NCBI GenBank assembly: GCA_041158225.1
Contig: JBEBBU010000007.1
Span: forward strand, 1-54,890
Direction: 5' to 3'
DNA length: 54,890 bases
From: JBEBBU01 sp041158225
GTDB taxonomy: Bacteria > Pseudomonadota > Gammaproteobacteria > Methylococcales > Methylococcaceae
Shown here: piece after piece, positions 25,697-34,784 of the stretch
Layout of the letters: each line of letters opens with the position of its first letter
Position numbering within the stretch: the first letter of the stretch is position 1
Made by a program: the position numbers and the translations under genes
Notes under the pieces: model-generated
The model's database searches: none
What the model was told of the DNA's origin: nothing
The model's input: the letters and a program-made list of their open reading frames with translations, nothing else

Positions 25697-26452
25697 TCAG
25701 GATCTGTCTTTCTGGCCACAGGCAGGACAGCCAGGGTTGCGGCGGACCTGGACGCTATGCCAGCTGAGTCTGGCCGCATCATAAAGCAGCAGTTTTCCAT
25801 GACTGGGAGGCATGTCGTCCAGAAGAATTTTCATGGCTTCCAGCGCCTGCAGGCTGCCGATGATGCCAGGTAGTGGGGTGATGACACCGTTGCGGCTGCA
25901 GCCGTTGTCGTCCTGGCCTTCCTCGGGGAAAAGGCACTGGTAGCATGGGCTGTCCTGGTGGCGGGGGTCATAAACGGCAAGCTGTCCTTCAAGGCGGATG
26001 ACGGCGCCAGAGACCAGCGGTTTTCCATGGCGCACGCAACTACGATTGACTGCAAACCGGGTCGCAAAATTATCCGAGCAGTCGAGAACGGCATCGGCAG
26101 CGATGATGGCCTGCTCCAGGCAGTCGCCTTCCAGCCGGGACTGGATCGGGCTCAGCCGGATATCAGGATTGATGCCCCTGAATCTTCTGGCCGCTGCCTC
26201 AACTTTGGGCTGTCCGATATCGGTACTATCAAAGGCTATCTGGCGCTGGAGATTGGACAGTTCCACGGTATCGGCATCGGCAAACACGAGATGGCCAATG
26301 CCTGCTGCCGCGAGATAGAGTCCTGCAGGGCACCCCAGTCCTCCCATGCCAATGATGAGCACGCACGATGCCAGTAATCGCTCCTGGCCGGTGATATCGA
26401 CCTCTGGCAGAAGGATCTGGCGGCTGTAGCGCAGTAGCTGTTTGTCTTCCAT
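25697..26452 (-). CDS. moeB: MoeB/ThiF-family E1-like adenylyltransferase
   Basis: A 251-residue protein. It has the nucleotide motif IGMGGLGCPAGLYLAAAG, the arginine finger region NLQRQIAF and the zinc cysteine pairs CYQC and CPAC. It adenylates the C-terminal glycine of a small ubiquitin-like sulfur carrier (MoaD or ThiS); which one cannot be decided here. It lies just upstream of pqqA on the same strand with about 118 bases between, so it may supply some pqq transcription. Confidence 0.88.
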   Translation of the reverse strand: MEDKQLLRYSRQILLPEVDITGQERLLASCVLIIGMGGLGCPAGLYLAAAGIGHLVFADADTVELSNLQRQIAFDSTDIGQPKVEAAARRFRGINPDIRLSPIQSRLEGDCLEQAIIAADAVLDCSDNFATRFAVNRSCVRHGKPLVSGAVIRLEGQLAVYDPRHQDSPCYQCLFPEEGQDDNGCSRNGVITPLPGIIGSLQALEAMKILLDDMPPSHGKLLLYDAARLSWHSVQVRRNPGCPACGQKDRS

Positions 26453-26587
26453 CAGTTCAGGATTTTACGGAAAATTATAGGGTTGTCAGACAAATATTAT
26501 AAGATGAAAGTGCATCATTGACATATGATCCACTGATGATGTCCTGACTATCCCTGCATTGTCTGCAGATCACTGAGGAGTGTAATC

Positions 26588-27685
26588 ATGTTGTGGCTTC
26601 TGATCTTTGTGCCGACTGCTTTTGTGCTTGAAAAGCTTGAGGTTCAACCTTTGATTGTTTTTGCCTGTACGGCCCTGGCCATCATGCCGCTTGCCGTGCT
26701 GATGGAAAAATCCACCGAAGTGGTTGCCCACCATCTGGGGCCTACCTACGGTGGGTTGCTGAACGCCACGATGGGCAATGCGCCAGAACTGATTATCGGT
26801 ATTGCTGCCCTGAACAATGGCCTGATTGATATGCTCAAGGGCTCCATTGCCGGTTCCATTATCGGCACACTGCTGTTTGGCGTGGGCATTACCATGATCG
26901 CCGGCAGTTCCAGACGATCATCCGAAACGGCTTTTGATGGTCATACGGCTTCCATCAATTCCAGTCTTTTGATCATTGCGTCCTTTGGCCTGATCATCCC
27001 GGCAGTGTTTGCCAGTGCGCAGAAGGTAGTGAATGCTGAAATCAGCGTCGAGATCTCTCTGGTGCTGCTCATGATGTACGTCATGAGCCTTGTCTATACG
27101 CTCACAACCCACCAGCAGACCGTGGGGCCTGCTGCTGTTGAGGCCAGTGAACGGGCGGCTGGCCATCTGGCTTCCGTGAATGACATGGAGCAGACTGAGG
27201 CAGAACTCAGACCTCGCTGGAGTCTGCGTCAGGCCATGCTGATGCTGGCAGGGGTGGCGACAGCCATTGCGTTTGTCAGTGATCTGCTGACGGACTCGCT
27301 GCAGCCGGCCGCTGATGCACTCCATCTCAATCCCATGTTTGCGGGTGTATTCATGCTGGCACTGGTTGGCAATATACCTCAGTACATGAACTCGGTAGCC
27401 TTTGCCAGGAAGGGGCAGATGACGCTGGCTCTGTCCATCAATCTGGGATCGACTACCCAGTTGGTGCTTCTGGTTGCGCCATTGCTGGTACTGCTGGCGC
27501 ATTTTATGGGCAAGCCGATGAATCTTCTGTTCGGCAATTTCGAGATCGTAGGATCCATCCTCGCGGTGTTCCTGACCCGGCACCTGCTGCTGGACAATCG
27601 CTGCAACTGGCTGGAGGGCTGCATGCTGGTGGGGGTCTATATCATGCTTGCCATCGGTTTCTACAACGCGCCATCAGTATCATGA
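26588..27685 (+). CDS. Cax-type calcium/cation-proton antiporter
   Basis: A 365-residue inner-membrane protein with about eleven hydrophobic helices. The first Cax repeat motif GGLLNATMGNAPELI is intact (Glu67). In the second repeat the usual GNAAEH is GNIPQY, so the key acidic residue is glutamine (Gln265), which may alter ion choice or coupling. The acidic loop between the halves (residues 198-208) is typical. A ribosome site (GAGGAGTG) precedes the ATG. It converges with the LysR gene, overlapping by 6 bases. Confidence 0.85.
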   Translation: MLWLLIFVPTAFVLEKLEVQPLIVFACTALAIMPLAVLMEKSTEVVAHHLGPTYGGLLNATMGNAPELIIGIAALNNGLIDMLKGSIAGSIIGTLLFGVGITMIAGSSRRSSETAFDGHTASINSSLLIIASFGLIIPAVFASAQKVVNAEISVEISLVLLMMYVMSLVYTLTTHQQTVGPAAVEASERAAGHLASVNDMEQTEAELRPRWSLRQAMLMLAGVATAIAFVSDLLTDSLQPAADALHLNPMFAGVFMLALVGNIPQYMNSVAFARKGQMTLALSINLGSTTQLVLLVAPLLVLLAHFMGKPMNLLFGNFEIVGSILAVFLTRHLLLDNRCNWLEGCMLVGVYIMLAIGFYNAPSVS

Positions 27686-28597
27686 TGGTGCGATATTGCT
27701 GTTTTCCATGATCAGCTGGCGCAGCCAGCCATGCGCGGGGTTGGTGTTCTGGCTCCTGTGCCAGATCAGGTAGGACAGCGTGGAGATGCTGCGGTCTTCG
27801 AGCGGTATATAGCTTATTTCACTGTTTCGTGGAGAGCTATCGACCAGAAGCTGTGTGGTGATGGCAATCAGGTCGGTCTGGCTGACGACGGCGGGAAGTA
27901 CCATGGCGTTGGGTACTTCCATCAGGGTACGGGCCTTGACGAGACTGACCAGGGGGCTGACGTTATCACTGTCCGGAAGGGCATGATTGTCGTGGACGCG
28001 GATGAAATGTTCATTTTCCAGCGCCTGCAGGCTACAGGCTTCACGGATGCGGGGGTGGTCACGCCTTGCGAGCAGAACCAGATCATGGCGGTAGAAAGCA
28101 TGCTGCTCCAGCATGGGATCTTCGGGTAGCGCATGGTGGATGGCCAGATCAAGGCGATGTTCCCGCAGCAGGTCTGGAATCTCTTCTTCCGGATCAATGC
28201 TGCGGATGATCAGGCGAACGCCTGGTGCTTCACGGTGTATGCGTGAAAAAAATCGTGCCCCAAAACCCGCGCCACCGCCAAAGCTGATGGCAAGGGTAAA
28301 GCAACGATGGCTCTCCGCTGGATCAAAGCCTTCCCTTCCCGTTATCTGTTCCCTGATGATGTTCAGCGCCTGATGGATCTGGACATACAGGTTATCTGCG
28401 CGCGGTGTTGGACTTAATCCCTTTGATCGTCCCAGAAACAGCGGATCATTGATCAGGTATTTCAGGCGCGACAGGGCATTGCTGATCGCAGGCTGTGTCA
28501 TGCCAAGGCGCTGGGCTGCCCTGATCTGGCTGCGTTCTTCATAAACGGCTTCAAAAACAGTGAGCAGATTGAGGTCAACGCTACGCAGGTTGATCAT
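27680..28597 (-). CDS. LysR-family transcriptional regulator
   Basis: A 305-residue regulator. The N-terminal winged HTH is RSQIRAAQRLGMTQPAISNALSR-like (residues about 20-45), followed by a linker helix and a periplasmic-binding-like effector domain (GGGAGFGARFFSRI, LDLAIHHALP). Similarity in layout is to NodD/LeuO-type members. It is divergent from the chitinase, with a T-N11-A palindrome between them, so it likely controls itself and the chitinase. Confidence 0.9.
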   Translation of the reverse strand: MINLRSVDLNLLTVFEAVYEERSQIRAAQRLGMTQPAISNALSRLKYLINDPLFLGRSKGLSPTPRADNLYVQIHQALNIIREQITGREGFDPAESHRCFTLAISFGGGAGFGARFFSRIHREAPGVRLIIRSIDPEEEIPDLLREHRLDLAIHHALPEDPMLEQHAFYRHDLVLLARRDHPRIREACSLQALENEHFIRVHDNHALPDSDNVSPLVSLVKARTLMEVPNAMVLPAVVSQTDLIAITTQLLVDSSPRNSEISYIPLEDRSISTLSYLIWHRSQNTNPAHGWLRQLIMENSNIAPS

Positions 28598-28647
28598 GTG
28601 AGGGCTCTCCAGCTACTGGGCACCAGTTGTTTCTTATACCCTGAATC

Positions 28648-28662
28648 ATTCACGCCGTGAAT
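28648..28662. promoter_or_regulatory. Candidate LysR-type operator
   Basis: ATTCACGCCGTGAAT, a perfect 7+1+7 palindrome that fits the LysR T-N11-A rule. It lies between the divergent LysR gene and the chitinase gene, about 50 bases from the regulator start and 95 from the chitinase start. Confidence 0.55.
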
Positions 28663-28757
28663 ATCATGCTTATGAATCGGTTATGGAGAATCGTCGCTAT
28701 TTCCTGTGTTGTACCTGTCTCATCATTACCTACTGATGAAACAACAGGACTATGAGA

Positions 28758-30746
28758 ATGAAACATACCAATATCCAGCTGTTCTCCCTTCTGGCGCTGA
28801 CCTCGGCGCTGGCTGAAGCTTCTACTACACCCCCTGTCGTACCGCGTGTCGTGGTCAGTGCTGAATCTTCCTGGGGCACGGCAGCTGACAGCTGGGCAGG
28901 TTATACAGGTGCCCTGAACATATGGGTGCCTGCAGCGGTGACCGGGGGGTGGACCCTGAGTTTCAGGTCACCTGAGCTTGGAAAACAGATCCAGTCCGGC
29001 GCTGTCTGGAATGCCAACGCAAGCTATAACCCGAATACTCAGGTGTTCACGCTGACCTCACCTTCCTGGGTGGGAAGTGTGGCTGCCAATAGCATTATCA
29101 ATCTTGGTTTCAACGGCAGCGGTTTCCTGAATACAGGTATCACGATAGAAGATTGTATCTTTAACCAGCAACCCTGTGTGGCCAGTGCCATGAGCGCTCA
29201 GGATGCCAAAACCACGCTGGCCGCCAATCAGGCAGGGTTCGTGGCCACCGGTGGCAGCAGCAGTACGACTACGGGTGGTGTTGCACCTGCGCCGGCTCCT
29301 GCGCCTCAGCCTGTGGATACGGGTACAGGTCAGGTGGTTGGTGGCTCTTCGGCGCCATTTGAAGTGCTGTTTTCGGTGGGCAGTCAGTGGAGTGGTGGCT
29401 ACTCTGGCAATGTGGTGCTGAAAAACCTTTCTGGCAAGACCCTGCCTGCGGGGGCCTCTGGGTGGAAGGTGCGGCTCAGGTTCCCGGATGAAGCGACGGC
29501 GCGCGATGTCTTCCAGAGCGGCCCATGGAATCTGGATGCACAGTTTGCAACCGATGGCACCGTCACGCTGACGCCAAAAGCATGGGCGGCGGCACTGGCT
29601 GCCGGCGATACCGTCAATACCGGCTTTAATGGCGGCAACGCTGATAACATCAAGAAGGCCAGTAGTCTCGATCAGGGAACCACAGTGCTGTTTACGGCGG
29701 CTGCCGCAAATAATACGCCCGCTACACCGGTTGATCCGGTGGTCAATCCTGTGCCTGTGGCGCCGGTGGATGGCAATATCGCCCTGCCTACCGGACAGTT
29801 GCCAGGTGGTTTGCAGTTCAGTCCCTACAAGGATGTGGGTATCTCCATGAACTGGAATACCAATATCATGTCCACCGGTCTGAATGGTGGTATCAAGCCT
29901 TTGCTGGATGTGCTGCCGGCCCGCGTACCAGCAGTCACCTGGGCATTTGCAACCGGTGAGTGCGGCAAGGAAAACTGGGGGGGTATTGCGCCTGATGCCA
30001 TGGCGGCCGCTAATGTGGGAGCCTATGTCAAAGCCAATAAAAACTACATCATTTCAACCGGTGGTGCTGCAGGTGCCTTTCATTGCAGTTCGGTTACCGG
30101 GATGCGAACCTTTATCAACCGCTATGCTTCCGCGAATCTGGTAGGCGTGGACTTTGATATTGAGGCGGGGCAGAGTGCTGCAGCCATTGATAGTCTGGTG
30201 CAACAGATAGCTGCAGTGCAGGGTGATTATCCCGGGCTGCGTTTCAGCTTTACCATTGCGACACTGGGTTCTACCAATGGCGGGGCGGCGACTGCGCCTT
30301 ATGGCGATCTGAATGTGACGGGTGCCAATGTGCTGAAGTCACTGCAGAAGTTCCCCGTGAACAACTACACCATCAATCTCATGGTGATGGATTATGGTCC
30401 TGCTAGCGGTGGTGTCTGTGTCGCCAGTAATGGGGTATGTGATATGGGACAGACTGCCATACAGGCGGCCAAGAACCTTAAAACCCGCTTTGGTATTCCC
30501 TATAGCCGGATGGAGCTGACACCCATGATCGGACGTAATGATGTTACGGATGAGATCTTCTCGCTCAAGGATACGGATACCATGATTACCTGGGCCAAGG
30601 CTAACGGTATTGCGGGCGTTCATTTCTGGTCTGTGGATCGTGATACGCCATGCAGCAACAGCTATGCTTCACCGATCTGCAGCTCTATCACCGATGTGCC
30701 AGTATGGGGCTATACCCAGCGTTTTGTGACTGACCTCGGGTTGTAA
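28758..30746 (+). CDS. Secreted GH18 chitinase with two CBM2-like domains
   Basis: A 662-residue protein. The order is signal peptide (QLFSLLALTSALAEA), a carbohydrate-binding module (about 25-130), a Thr/Pro-rich linker, a second module (about 195-310), another Pro/Val linker, and a GH18 catalytic domain (about 345 to the end). The GH18 signature is VDFDIE with catalytic Glu469; the domain ends with GVHFWSVDRDTPC. It hydrolyses chitin or related glucosamine polymers outside the cell. The ATG at 28758 is preferred to 28752 because AGGA is about 8 bases upstream of it. It is probably regulated by the divergent LysR protein. Confidence 0.88.
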   Translation: MKHTNIQLFSLLALTSALAEASTTPPVVPRVVVSAESSWGTAADSWAGYTGALNIWVPAAVTGGWTLSFRSPELGKQIQSGAVWNANASYNPNTQVFTLTSPSWVGSVAANSIINLGFNGSGFLNTGITIEDCIFNQQPCVASAMSAQDAKTTLAANQAGFVATGGSSSTTTGGVAPAPAPAPQPVDTGTGQVVGGSSAPFEVLFSVGSQWSGGYSGNVVLKNLSGKTLPAGASGWKVRLRFPDEATARDVFQSGPWNLDAQFATDGTVTLTPKAWAAALAAGDTVNTGFNGGNADNIKKASSLDQGTTVLFTAAAANNTPATPVDPVVNPVPVAPVDGNIALPTGQLPGGLQFSPYKDVGISMNWNTNIMSTGLNGGIKPLLDVLPARVPAVTWAFATGECGKENWGGIAPDAMAAANVGAYVKANKNYIISTGGAAGAFHCSSVTGMRTFINRYASANLVGVDFDIEAGQSAAAIDSLVQQIAAVQGDYPGLRFSFTIATLGSTNGGAATAPYGDLNVTGANVLKSLQKFPVNNYTINLMVMDYGPASGGVCVASNGVCDMGQTAIQAAKNLKTRFGIPYSRMELTPMIGRNDVTDEIFSLKDTDTMITWAKANGIAGVHFWSVDRDTPCSNSYASPICSSITDVPVWGYTQRFVTDLGL

Positions 30747-30767
30747 GACTTAAATATCTCCCAAGAT

Positions 30768-30809
30768 CCCTGCCGAAAGATGTACAATTGAACATTTATT
30801 TCGGCGGGG
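30768..30809 (+). promoter_or_regulatory. Inverted repeat covering the guaB ribosome site and a -10-like element
   Basis: 30768-30778 (CCCTGCCGAAA) pairs with 30799-30809 (TTTCGGCGGGG), 11 pairs with one G-U. The right arm contains the guaB Shine-Dalgarno (GGCGGGGA). The loop holds a smaller ATGT/ACAT repeat and a TACAAT -10-like hexamer. As RNA it would hide the ribosome site; as DNA it could be an operator. Confidence 0.5.
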
Positions 30810-30816
30810 ATTTCTG

Positions 30817-32280
30817 ATGCGTATCGACCAAGAAGCGCTGACCTTTGATGATGTGCTGCTGGTGCCGGCGCATTCCACCTTCCTTCCACGTGATGTCAGT
30901 CTGGAAACCCGTCTGACGCGTGGGATAGCGCTTAACATTCCATTCCTGTCTGCGGCCATGGATACGGTGACGGAGGCCAGGCTGGCCATCACTATCGCTC
31001 AGGAAGGCGGTATCGGCATCATTCACAAGAACATGACAGCAGAACGTCAGGCCATTGAGGTCAGTCGGGTCAAGAAGTACGAAAGCGGCGTCATCAAGGA
31101 TCCCTTTACCGTACCGCCGACCGCTACCATTGGCGATGTCATGGAGTTCACCCGGGCCAGACGCATATCAGGCGTGCCTGTTGTGGATGGTGATGATCTG
31201 GTCGGTATCGTGACCAGTCGTGACCTGCGTTTTGAAACCCGGCTGGATGAACCTGTGACCCAGGCCATGACGCCCAGGGAAAAGCTGATCACTGTGCCCG
31301 AGGGGGCAAGTCGTGAACAGGCCATCCGTCTGCTGCACGAGTACCGGATTGAAAAAATCCTGGTCGTCAATGACCGCTTCCAGTTGCGGGGCATGATTAC
31401 CGTCAAGGATATCCAGAAATCGCGCGATTATCCCCAGGCCTGCAAGGACAGTCAGGAGCGCCTGCGGGTGGGGGCAGCCGTAGGTACCGGGCCTGGTACC
31501 GAAGAGCGGGTGCAGGCGCTGGTCGAGGCTGGGGTTGATGTGGTCGTGGTGGACACGGCGCACGGTCATTCTCAGGGCGTGCTTGACCGGGTACGCTGGG
31601 TAAAACAGCATTTTCCTGATGTCCAGGTGATTGGCGGCAATATTGCAACCGCTGCGGCTGCACTGGCGCTGGCGGAGGCCGGTGCAGATGCGGTGAAAGT
31701 GGGTATTGGCCCTGGTTCCATCTGCACCACCCGTATTGTGGCAGGTGTAGGTGTGCCCCAGATCACGGCGGTATCCAATGTCGCCCAGGCGCTGCAGGGA
31801 ACCGGTGTTCCGGTGATCGCTGATGGCGGCGTGCGTTATTCAGGGGATGTTTCCAAGGCGCTGGCGGCGGGTGCTCACTGCATCATGATCGGCGGACTGT
31901 TTGCCGGTACTGAAGAGGCGCCTGGAGAAGTTGAACTGTATCAGGGACGTTCGTACAAGTCTTACCGTGGTATGGGATCACTGGGTGCCATGGCTCAACA
32001 GCAGGGTTCCAGTGACCGCTATTTTCAGGACAGTACCGAGGCTGAGAAACTGGTGCCGGAAGGTATTGAGGGTCGTGTGCCCTACAAGGGCAGTCTGGTC
32101 GCCATTCTGCATCAGCTGGTGGGTGGTGTGCGCGCATCCATGGGTTATACCGGTTGCCGCACCATTGAAGAGCTGCGGCAGAATGCGAGATTTGTGCGGG
32201 TGACGGCAGCAGGCATGCGTGAAAGCCATGTCCACGATGTTGCCATCACCAAGGAAGCCCCCAACTACAGGCTGGATTAG
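30817..32280 (+). CDS. guaB: IMP dehydrogenase
   Basis: A 487-residue enzyme converting IMP to XMP with NAD. The catalytic barrel carries GIGPGSICTTRIVAG with the active cysteine and the YRGMGSLGAM flap; two CBS domains are inserted at residues about 95-205. It is followed by guaA after 5 bases, the classic guaBA operon. Confidence 0.97.
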   Translation: MRIDQEALTFDDVLLVPAHSTFLPRDVSLETRLTRGIALNIPFLSAAMDTVTEARLAITIAQEGGIGIIHKNMTAERQAIEVSRVKKYESGVIKDPFTVPPTATIGDVMEFTRARRISGVPVVDGDDLVGIVTSRDLRFETRLDEPVTQAMTPREKLITVPEGASREQAIRLLHEYRIEKILVVNDRFQLRGMITVKDIQKSRDYPQACKDSQERLRVGAAVGTGPGTEERVQALVEAGVDVVVVDTAHGHSQGVLDRVRWVKQHFPDVQVIGGNIATAAAALALAEAGADAVKVGIGPGSICTTRIVAGVGVPQITAVSNVAQALQGTGVPVIADGGVRYSGDVSKALAAGAHCIMIGGLFAGTEEAPGEVELYQGRSYKSYRGMGSLGAMAQQQGSSDRYFQDSTEAEKLVPEGIEGRVPYKGSLVAILHQLVGGVRASMGYTGCRTIEELRQNARFVRVTAAGMRESHVHDVAITKEAPNYRLD

Positions 32281-32285
32281 TCCTG

Positions 32286-33857
32286 ATGGATATTCATGCT
32301 CACAAGATTCTGATTCTGGATTTTGGCTCGCAGTACACGCAGCTCATCGCGCGTCGTGTGCGTGAACTTGGCATCTATTCGGAAATTCACCCATGGGACT
32401 GTGATCCTGCGTTCATCCAGTCATTTGGTGCCAGAGGCATTATTTTATCTGGGGGGCCGGAATCGGTGACTGAGGCTGATTCGCCGCGGGCGCCACAACA
32501 TGTATTTGAGCTGGGTGTGCCGGTGCTGGGTATCTGCTATGGCATGCAGACCATGGCGGTCCAGCTGGGCGGGGAGGTCGCCGCTGCCAACCACCGTGAA
32601 TTTGGGTATGCCCAGGTACGGGCGCGTGGTCACACCCGCCTGCTGGACCAGATTGAAGATCATGTTTCTGCTGAAGGCTATGGACTGCTTGATGTCTGGA
32701 TGAGTCATGGAGACCAGGTGACGCTGCTGCCGCCGGGATTTGTCCTGATGGCCAGCACCGGTACGGCGCCCATAGCTGGGATGGCTGATGAAAGCCGTGG
32801 TTATTACGCCCTTCAGTTTCATCCCGAGGTCACGCATACCCTGCAGGGCATGCGTATTCTGGAGCGATTTGTCTGCGATATCTGTGCCTGTGAGCGCCTC
32901 TGGACTACCGGGCATATCATTGATGCCAGTCTGGCCAGACTGCGTGCAACTGTTGGCAGCGATCAGGTGATTCTGGGTCTGTCTGGCGGTGTCGATTCTT
33001 CCGTCGTGGCGGCGCTTCTGCATCGGGCCATTGGTGATCAGCTGGTCTGTGTTTTTGTGGATACAGGGCTGCTGCGTCTGGATGAAGGTGATCAGGTGAT
33101 GGCCACCTTTGCCGAGCATATGGGCGTGCGCGTGATCCGTGTCAATGCCGCGGAACGCTATTTTGCCGCGCTGGATGGCGTGGAAGATCCTGAGGCCAAG
33201 CGCAAGATTATCGGACGTCTGTTTGTCGAGATTTTTGATGAGGAAGCGGCCCGTCTGACAGATGCACGCTGGCTGGCGCAGGGTACGATTTACCCGGATG
33301 TCATCGAGTCGGCTGGCAGCAAGACTGGCAAGGCGCATGTCATCAAGTCTCACCATAATGTGGGTGGCCTTCCGGAAGACATGAAGCTTTCCCTGGTGGA
33401 GCCGCTCAGGGAGCTGTTCAAGGATGAGGTACGGCAGCTCGGGCTGGAACTGGGTCTGCCTTACGATATGGTATTCCGTCATCCTTTTCCTGGGCCTGGT
33501 CTGGGCGTCAGGATACTGGGTGAAGTGAAAGCGGAGTACGCGGACATCCTGCGCCGCGCGGATGCCATTTTCATTGAAGAACTGTACCGTCATGACCTGT
33601 ACCAGAAAACCAGTCAGGCGTTTGCGGTCTTCCTGCCGGTCAAGTCGGTAGGGGTCATGGGCGATGGGCGCCGCTATGATTATGTGGTGGCACTCCGGGC
33701 TGTGGAAACGGTCGATTTCATGACAGCCCGCTGGGCGCATCTGCCTTATGATTTCCTTGATCTGGTATCGCGCCGCATCATTAATGAGGTGCGTGGCATT
33801 TCCCGTGTGGTCTATGACATCTCCGGAAAGCCGCCTGCCACGATTGAGTGGGAGTGA
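32286..33857 (+). CDS. guaA: GMP synthase (glutamine-hydrolysing)
   Basis: A 523-residue protein with an N-terminal glutamine amidotransferase (GICYGMQ with the nucleophile Cys, and LQFHPEVTHT), an ATP-pyrophosphatase domain (LGLSGGVDSSV) and the dimerisation tail ending PPATIEWE. It makes GMP from XMP. It is the last gene of guaBA and is followed by an intrinsic terminator. Confidence 0.97.
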   Translation: MDIHAHKILILDFGSQYTQLIARRVRELGIYSEIHPWDCDPAFIQSFGARGIILSGGPESVTEADSPRAPQHVFELGVPVLGICYGMQTMAVQLGGEVAAANHREFGYAQVRARGHTRLLDQIEDHVSAEGYGLLDVWMSHGDQVTLLPPGFVLMASTGTAPIAGMADESRGYYALQFHPEVTHTLQGMRILERFVCDICACERLWTTGHIIDASLARLRATVGSDQVILGLSGGVDSSVVAALLHRAIGDQLVCVFVDTGLLRLDEGDQVMATFAEHMGVRVIRVNAAERYFAALDGVEDPEAKRKIIGRLFVEIFDEEAARLTDARWLAQGTIYPDVIESAGSKTGKAHVIKSHHNVGGLPEDMKLSLVEPLRELFKDEVRQLGLELGLPYDMVFRHPFPGPGLGVRILGEVKAEYADILRRADAIFIEELYRHDLYQKTSQAFAVFLPVKSVGVMGDGRRYDYVVALRAVETVDFMTARWAHLPYDFLDLVSRRIINEVRGISRVVYDISGKPPATIEWE

Positions 33858-33862
33858 TGCTG

Positions 33863-33906
33863 ACGACCTCAAGATTTAGGGAGGAGGCCCGCCAGGTCGT
33901 TTTTTC
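33863..33906 (+). terminator. Intrinsic terminator after guaBA
   Basis: ACGACCT (33863-33869) pairs with AGGTCGT (33894-33900) across a purine-rich 24-base loop and is followed by a run of T. It would stop guaBA transcription. Confidence 0.65.
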
Positions 33907-34089
33907 AGGCTTAACTGTTAGGAACATCACAAACCACGTTATCTTCTGCTGAAGAATCGTGCAATTGCTTATTGAAACTGTCGAAGCTGATAAGAGTTGG
34001 AGTAATCGGAAAGATGATTTCCGATGCTGTCAACCCAAGTCCTGCGACTAATGGTCGCAATTTGTCATATCAGTTTCGGAGTAGCCAAT

Positions 34090-34428
34090 ATGAAAAGTCT
34101 TGCACCCATGATCCTTTTGAACGCACTGCTGATTGCCAGTCCCCTCGTCATGGCAGAAACTGTGCACCTTCCACAGGCCATTGAGCATACCAAGACGGCT
34201 ATTGTGCATGGTGAGGCTGGACATGCGCCCATCATGGTTGAGCATGCCACAGTAGCTTTGGAGCATGCCAGTGCATCTGAAAAAGCTGAGCCCAATCCGC
34301 ACACTGCTCAAGGTATCACGCATCTGAATGCTTCTATCGATGTGGGCAAAAGCGGGGATGCAGCGGGTGGTACTGCGCATGCTAAAGAAGCACTGAAACA
34401 TCTTGAAATGGCGGGTACAGCAAAATAA
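34090..34428 (+). CDS. SmbP-like small His-rich periplasmic metal-binding protein
   Basis: A 112-residue protein with a signal peptide (MILLNALLIASPLVMA). The mature part is a helix-repeat sequence with regularly spaced histidines (IEHTKTAIVHGEAGHAPIMVEHATVALEHA, later ITHLNASI and GTAHAKEALKHLEM). This is the pattern of Nitrosomonas SmbP, which binds copper and other divalent metals. It fits the copper-related genes further right. The ATG at 34090 has GGAG upstream; the in-frame ATG at 34024 would spoil the signal peptide. A strong terminator follows. Confidence 0.8.
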   Translation: MKSLAPMILLNALLIASPLVMAETVHLPQAIEHTKTAIVHGEAGHAPIMVEHATVALEHASASEKAEPNPHTAQGITHLNASIDVGKSGDAAGGTAHAKEALKHLEMAGTAK

Positions 34429-34453
34429 GCCTGTACAAAACCAAAGCCCTTTT

Positions 34454-34484
34454 AAAGGCAACCTCTTAAAGGGTTGCCTTTTTT
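34454..34484 (+). terminator. Intrinsic terminator after the SmbP-like gene
   Basis: AAAGGCAACC (34454-34463) pairs with GGTTGCCTTT (34472-34481), an 8-base loop between them, followed by TTT. A clean rho-independent terminator. Confidence 0.85.
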
Positions 34485-34611
34485 GCGTTGAGTGTGGTCT
34501 GGAACATGTCCGGTTGATATCCGGTAGGAGCTAGAGAGACGGATGCTGTACTTCCCCCATCATGCCTGTTCATGTGACCGGCTGTCGATGCATGCAGCTT
34601 TAAGGGCGGGC

Positions 34612-34740
34612 TCAGAAACAACAAACCCGCCAGTCGGCGGGTTTGTCGGTAAACTGTGGTGGCCCTGTACAACAGGGCCAGAACGGACCTAGTGTCATCA
34701 CCAGTATGGTAGCTGGGAGAGGACTGAGCCTAGGGCTGCC
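34612..34740 (-). ncRNA. Predicted structured small RNA divergent from the Abi-family gene
   Basis: About 128 nucleotides on the minus strand. A near-consensus promoter (34746-34773) predicts a start near 34740. The RNA folds into a CCUAG/CUAGG helix (34734-34730 with 34692-34688) enclosing a small ACCA/UGGU hairpin, then an 8-pair hairpin (34680-34673 with 34667-34660), then an 11-pair terminator hairpin (34646-34636 with 34631-34621) followed by UGUUUCUG. No ORF fits. Abi-family (AbiF) genes are known to have neighbouring conserved RNAs; whether this belongs to that class needs a covariance search. Confidence 0.55.
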
Positions 34741-34745
34741 GTTGA

Positions 34746-34773
34746 AGTATAACAGCACTACCTGATGATTCAA
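34746..34773 (-). promoter_or_regulatory. Sigma-70-like promoter for the minus-strand RNA
   Basis: On the minus strand, TTGAAT (34773-34768), a 16-base spacer, then TATACT (34751-34746). The -35 box is only about 12 bases from the Abi ATG on the other strand, so this RNA promoter overlaps the Abi 5' region. Confidence 0.6.
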
Positions 34774-34784
34774 AGTAACGAAGA

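Noticed and set aside
32445..33872. 475-codon minus-strand open frame opposite guaA
   Set aside because: guaA on the plus strand is complete and highly conserved; the opposite frame has no family features.
34024..34089. Upstream start for the SmbP-like protein
   Set aside because: It adds residues before the signal peptide, and the ATG at 34090 has the better ribosome site.
34612..34740. Possibility that the hairpins upstream of the Abi gene are insertion-sequence ends or an att site
   Set aside because: There is no transposase, target-site duplication or matching partner repeat nearby; promoter plus terminator fits an RNA gene better.
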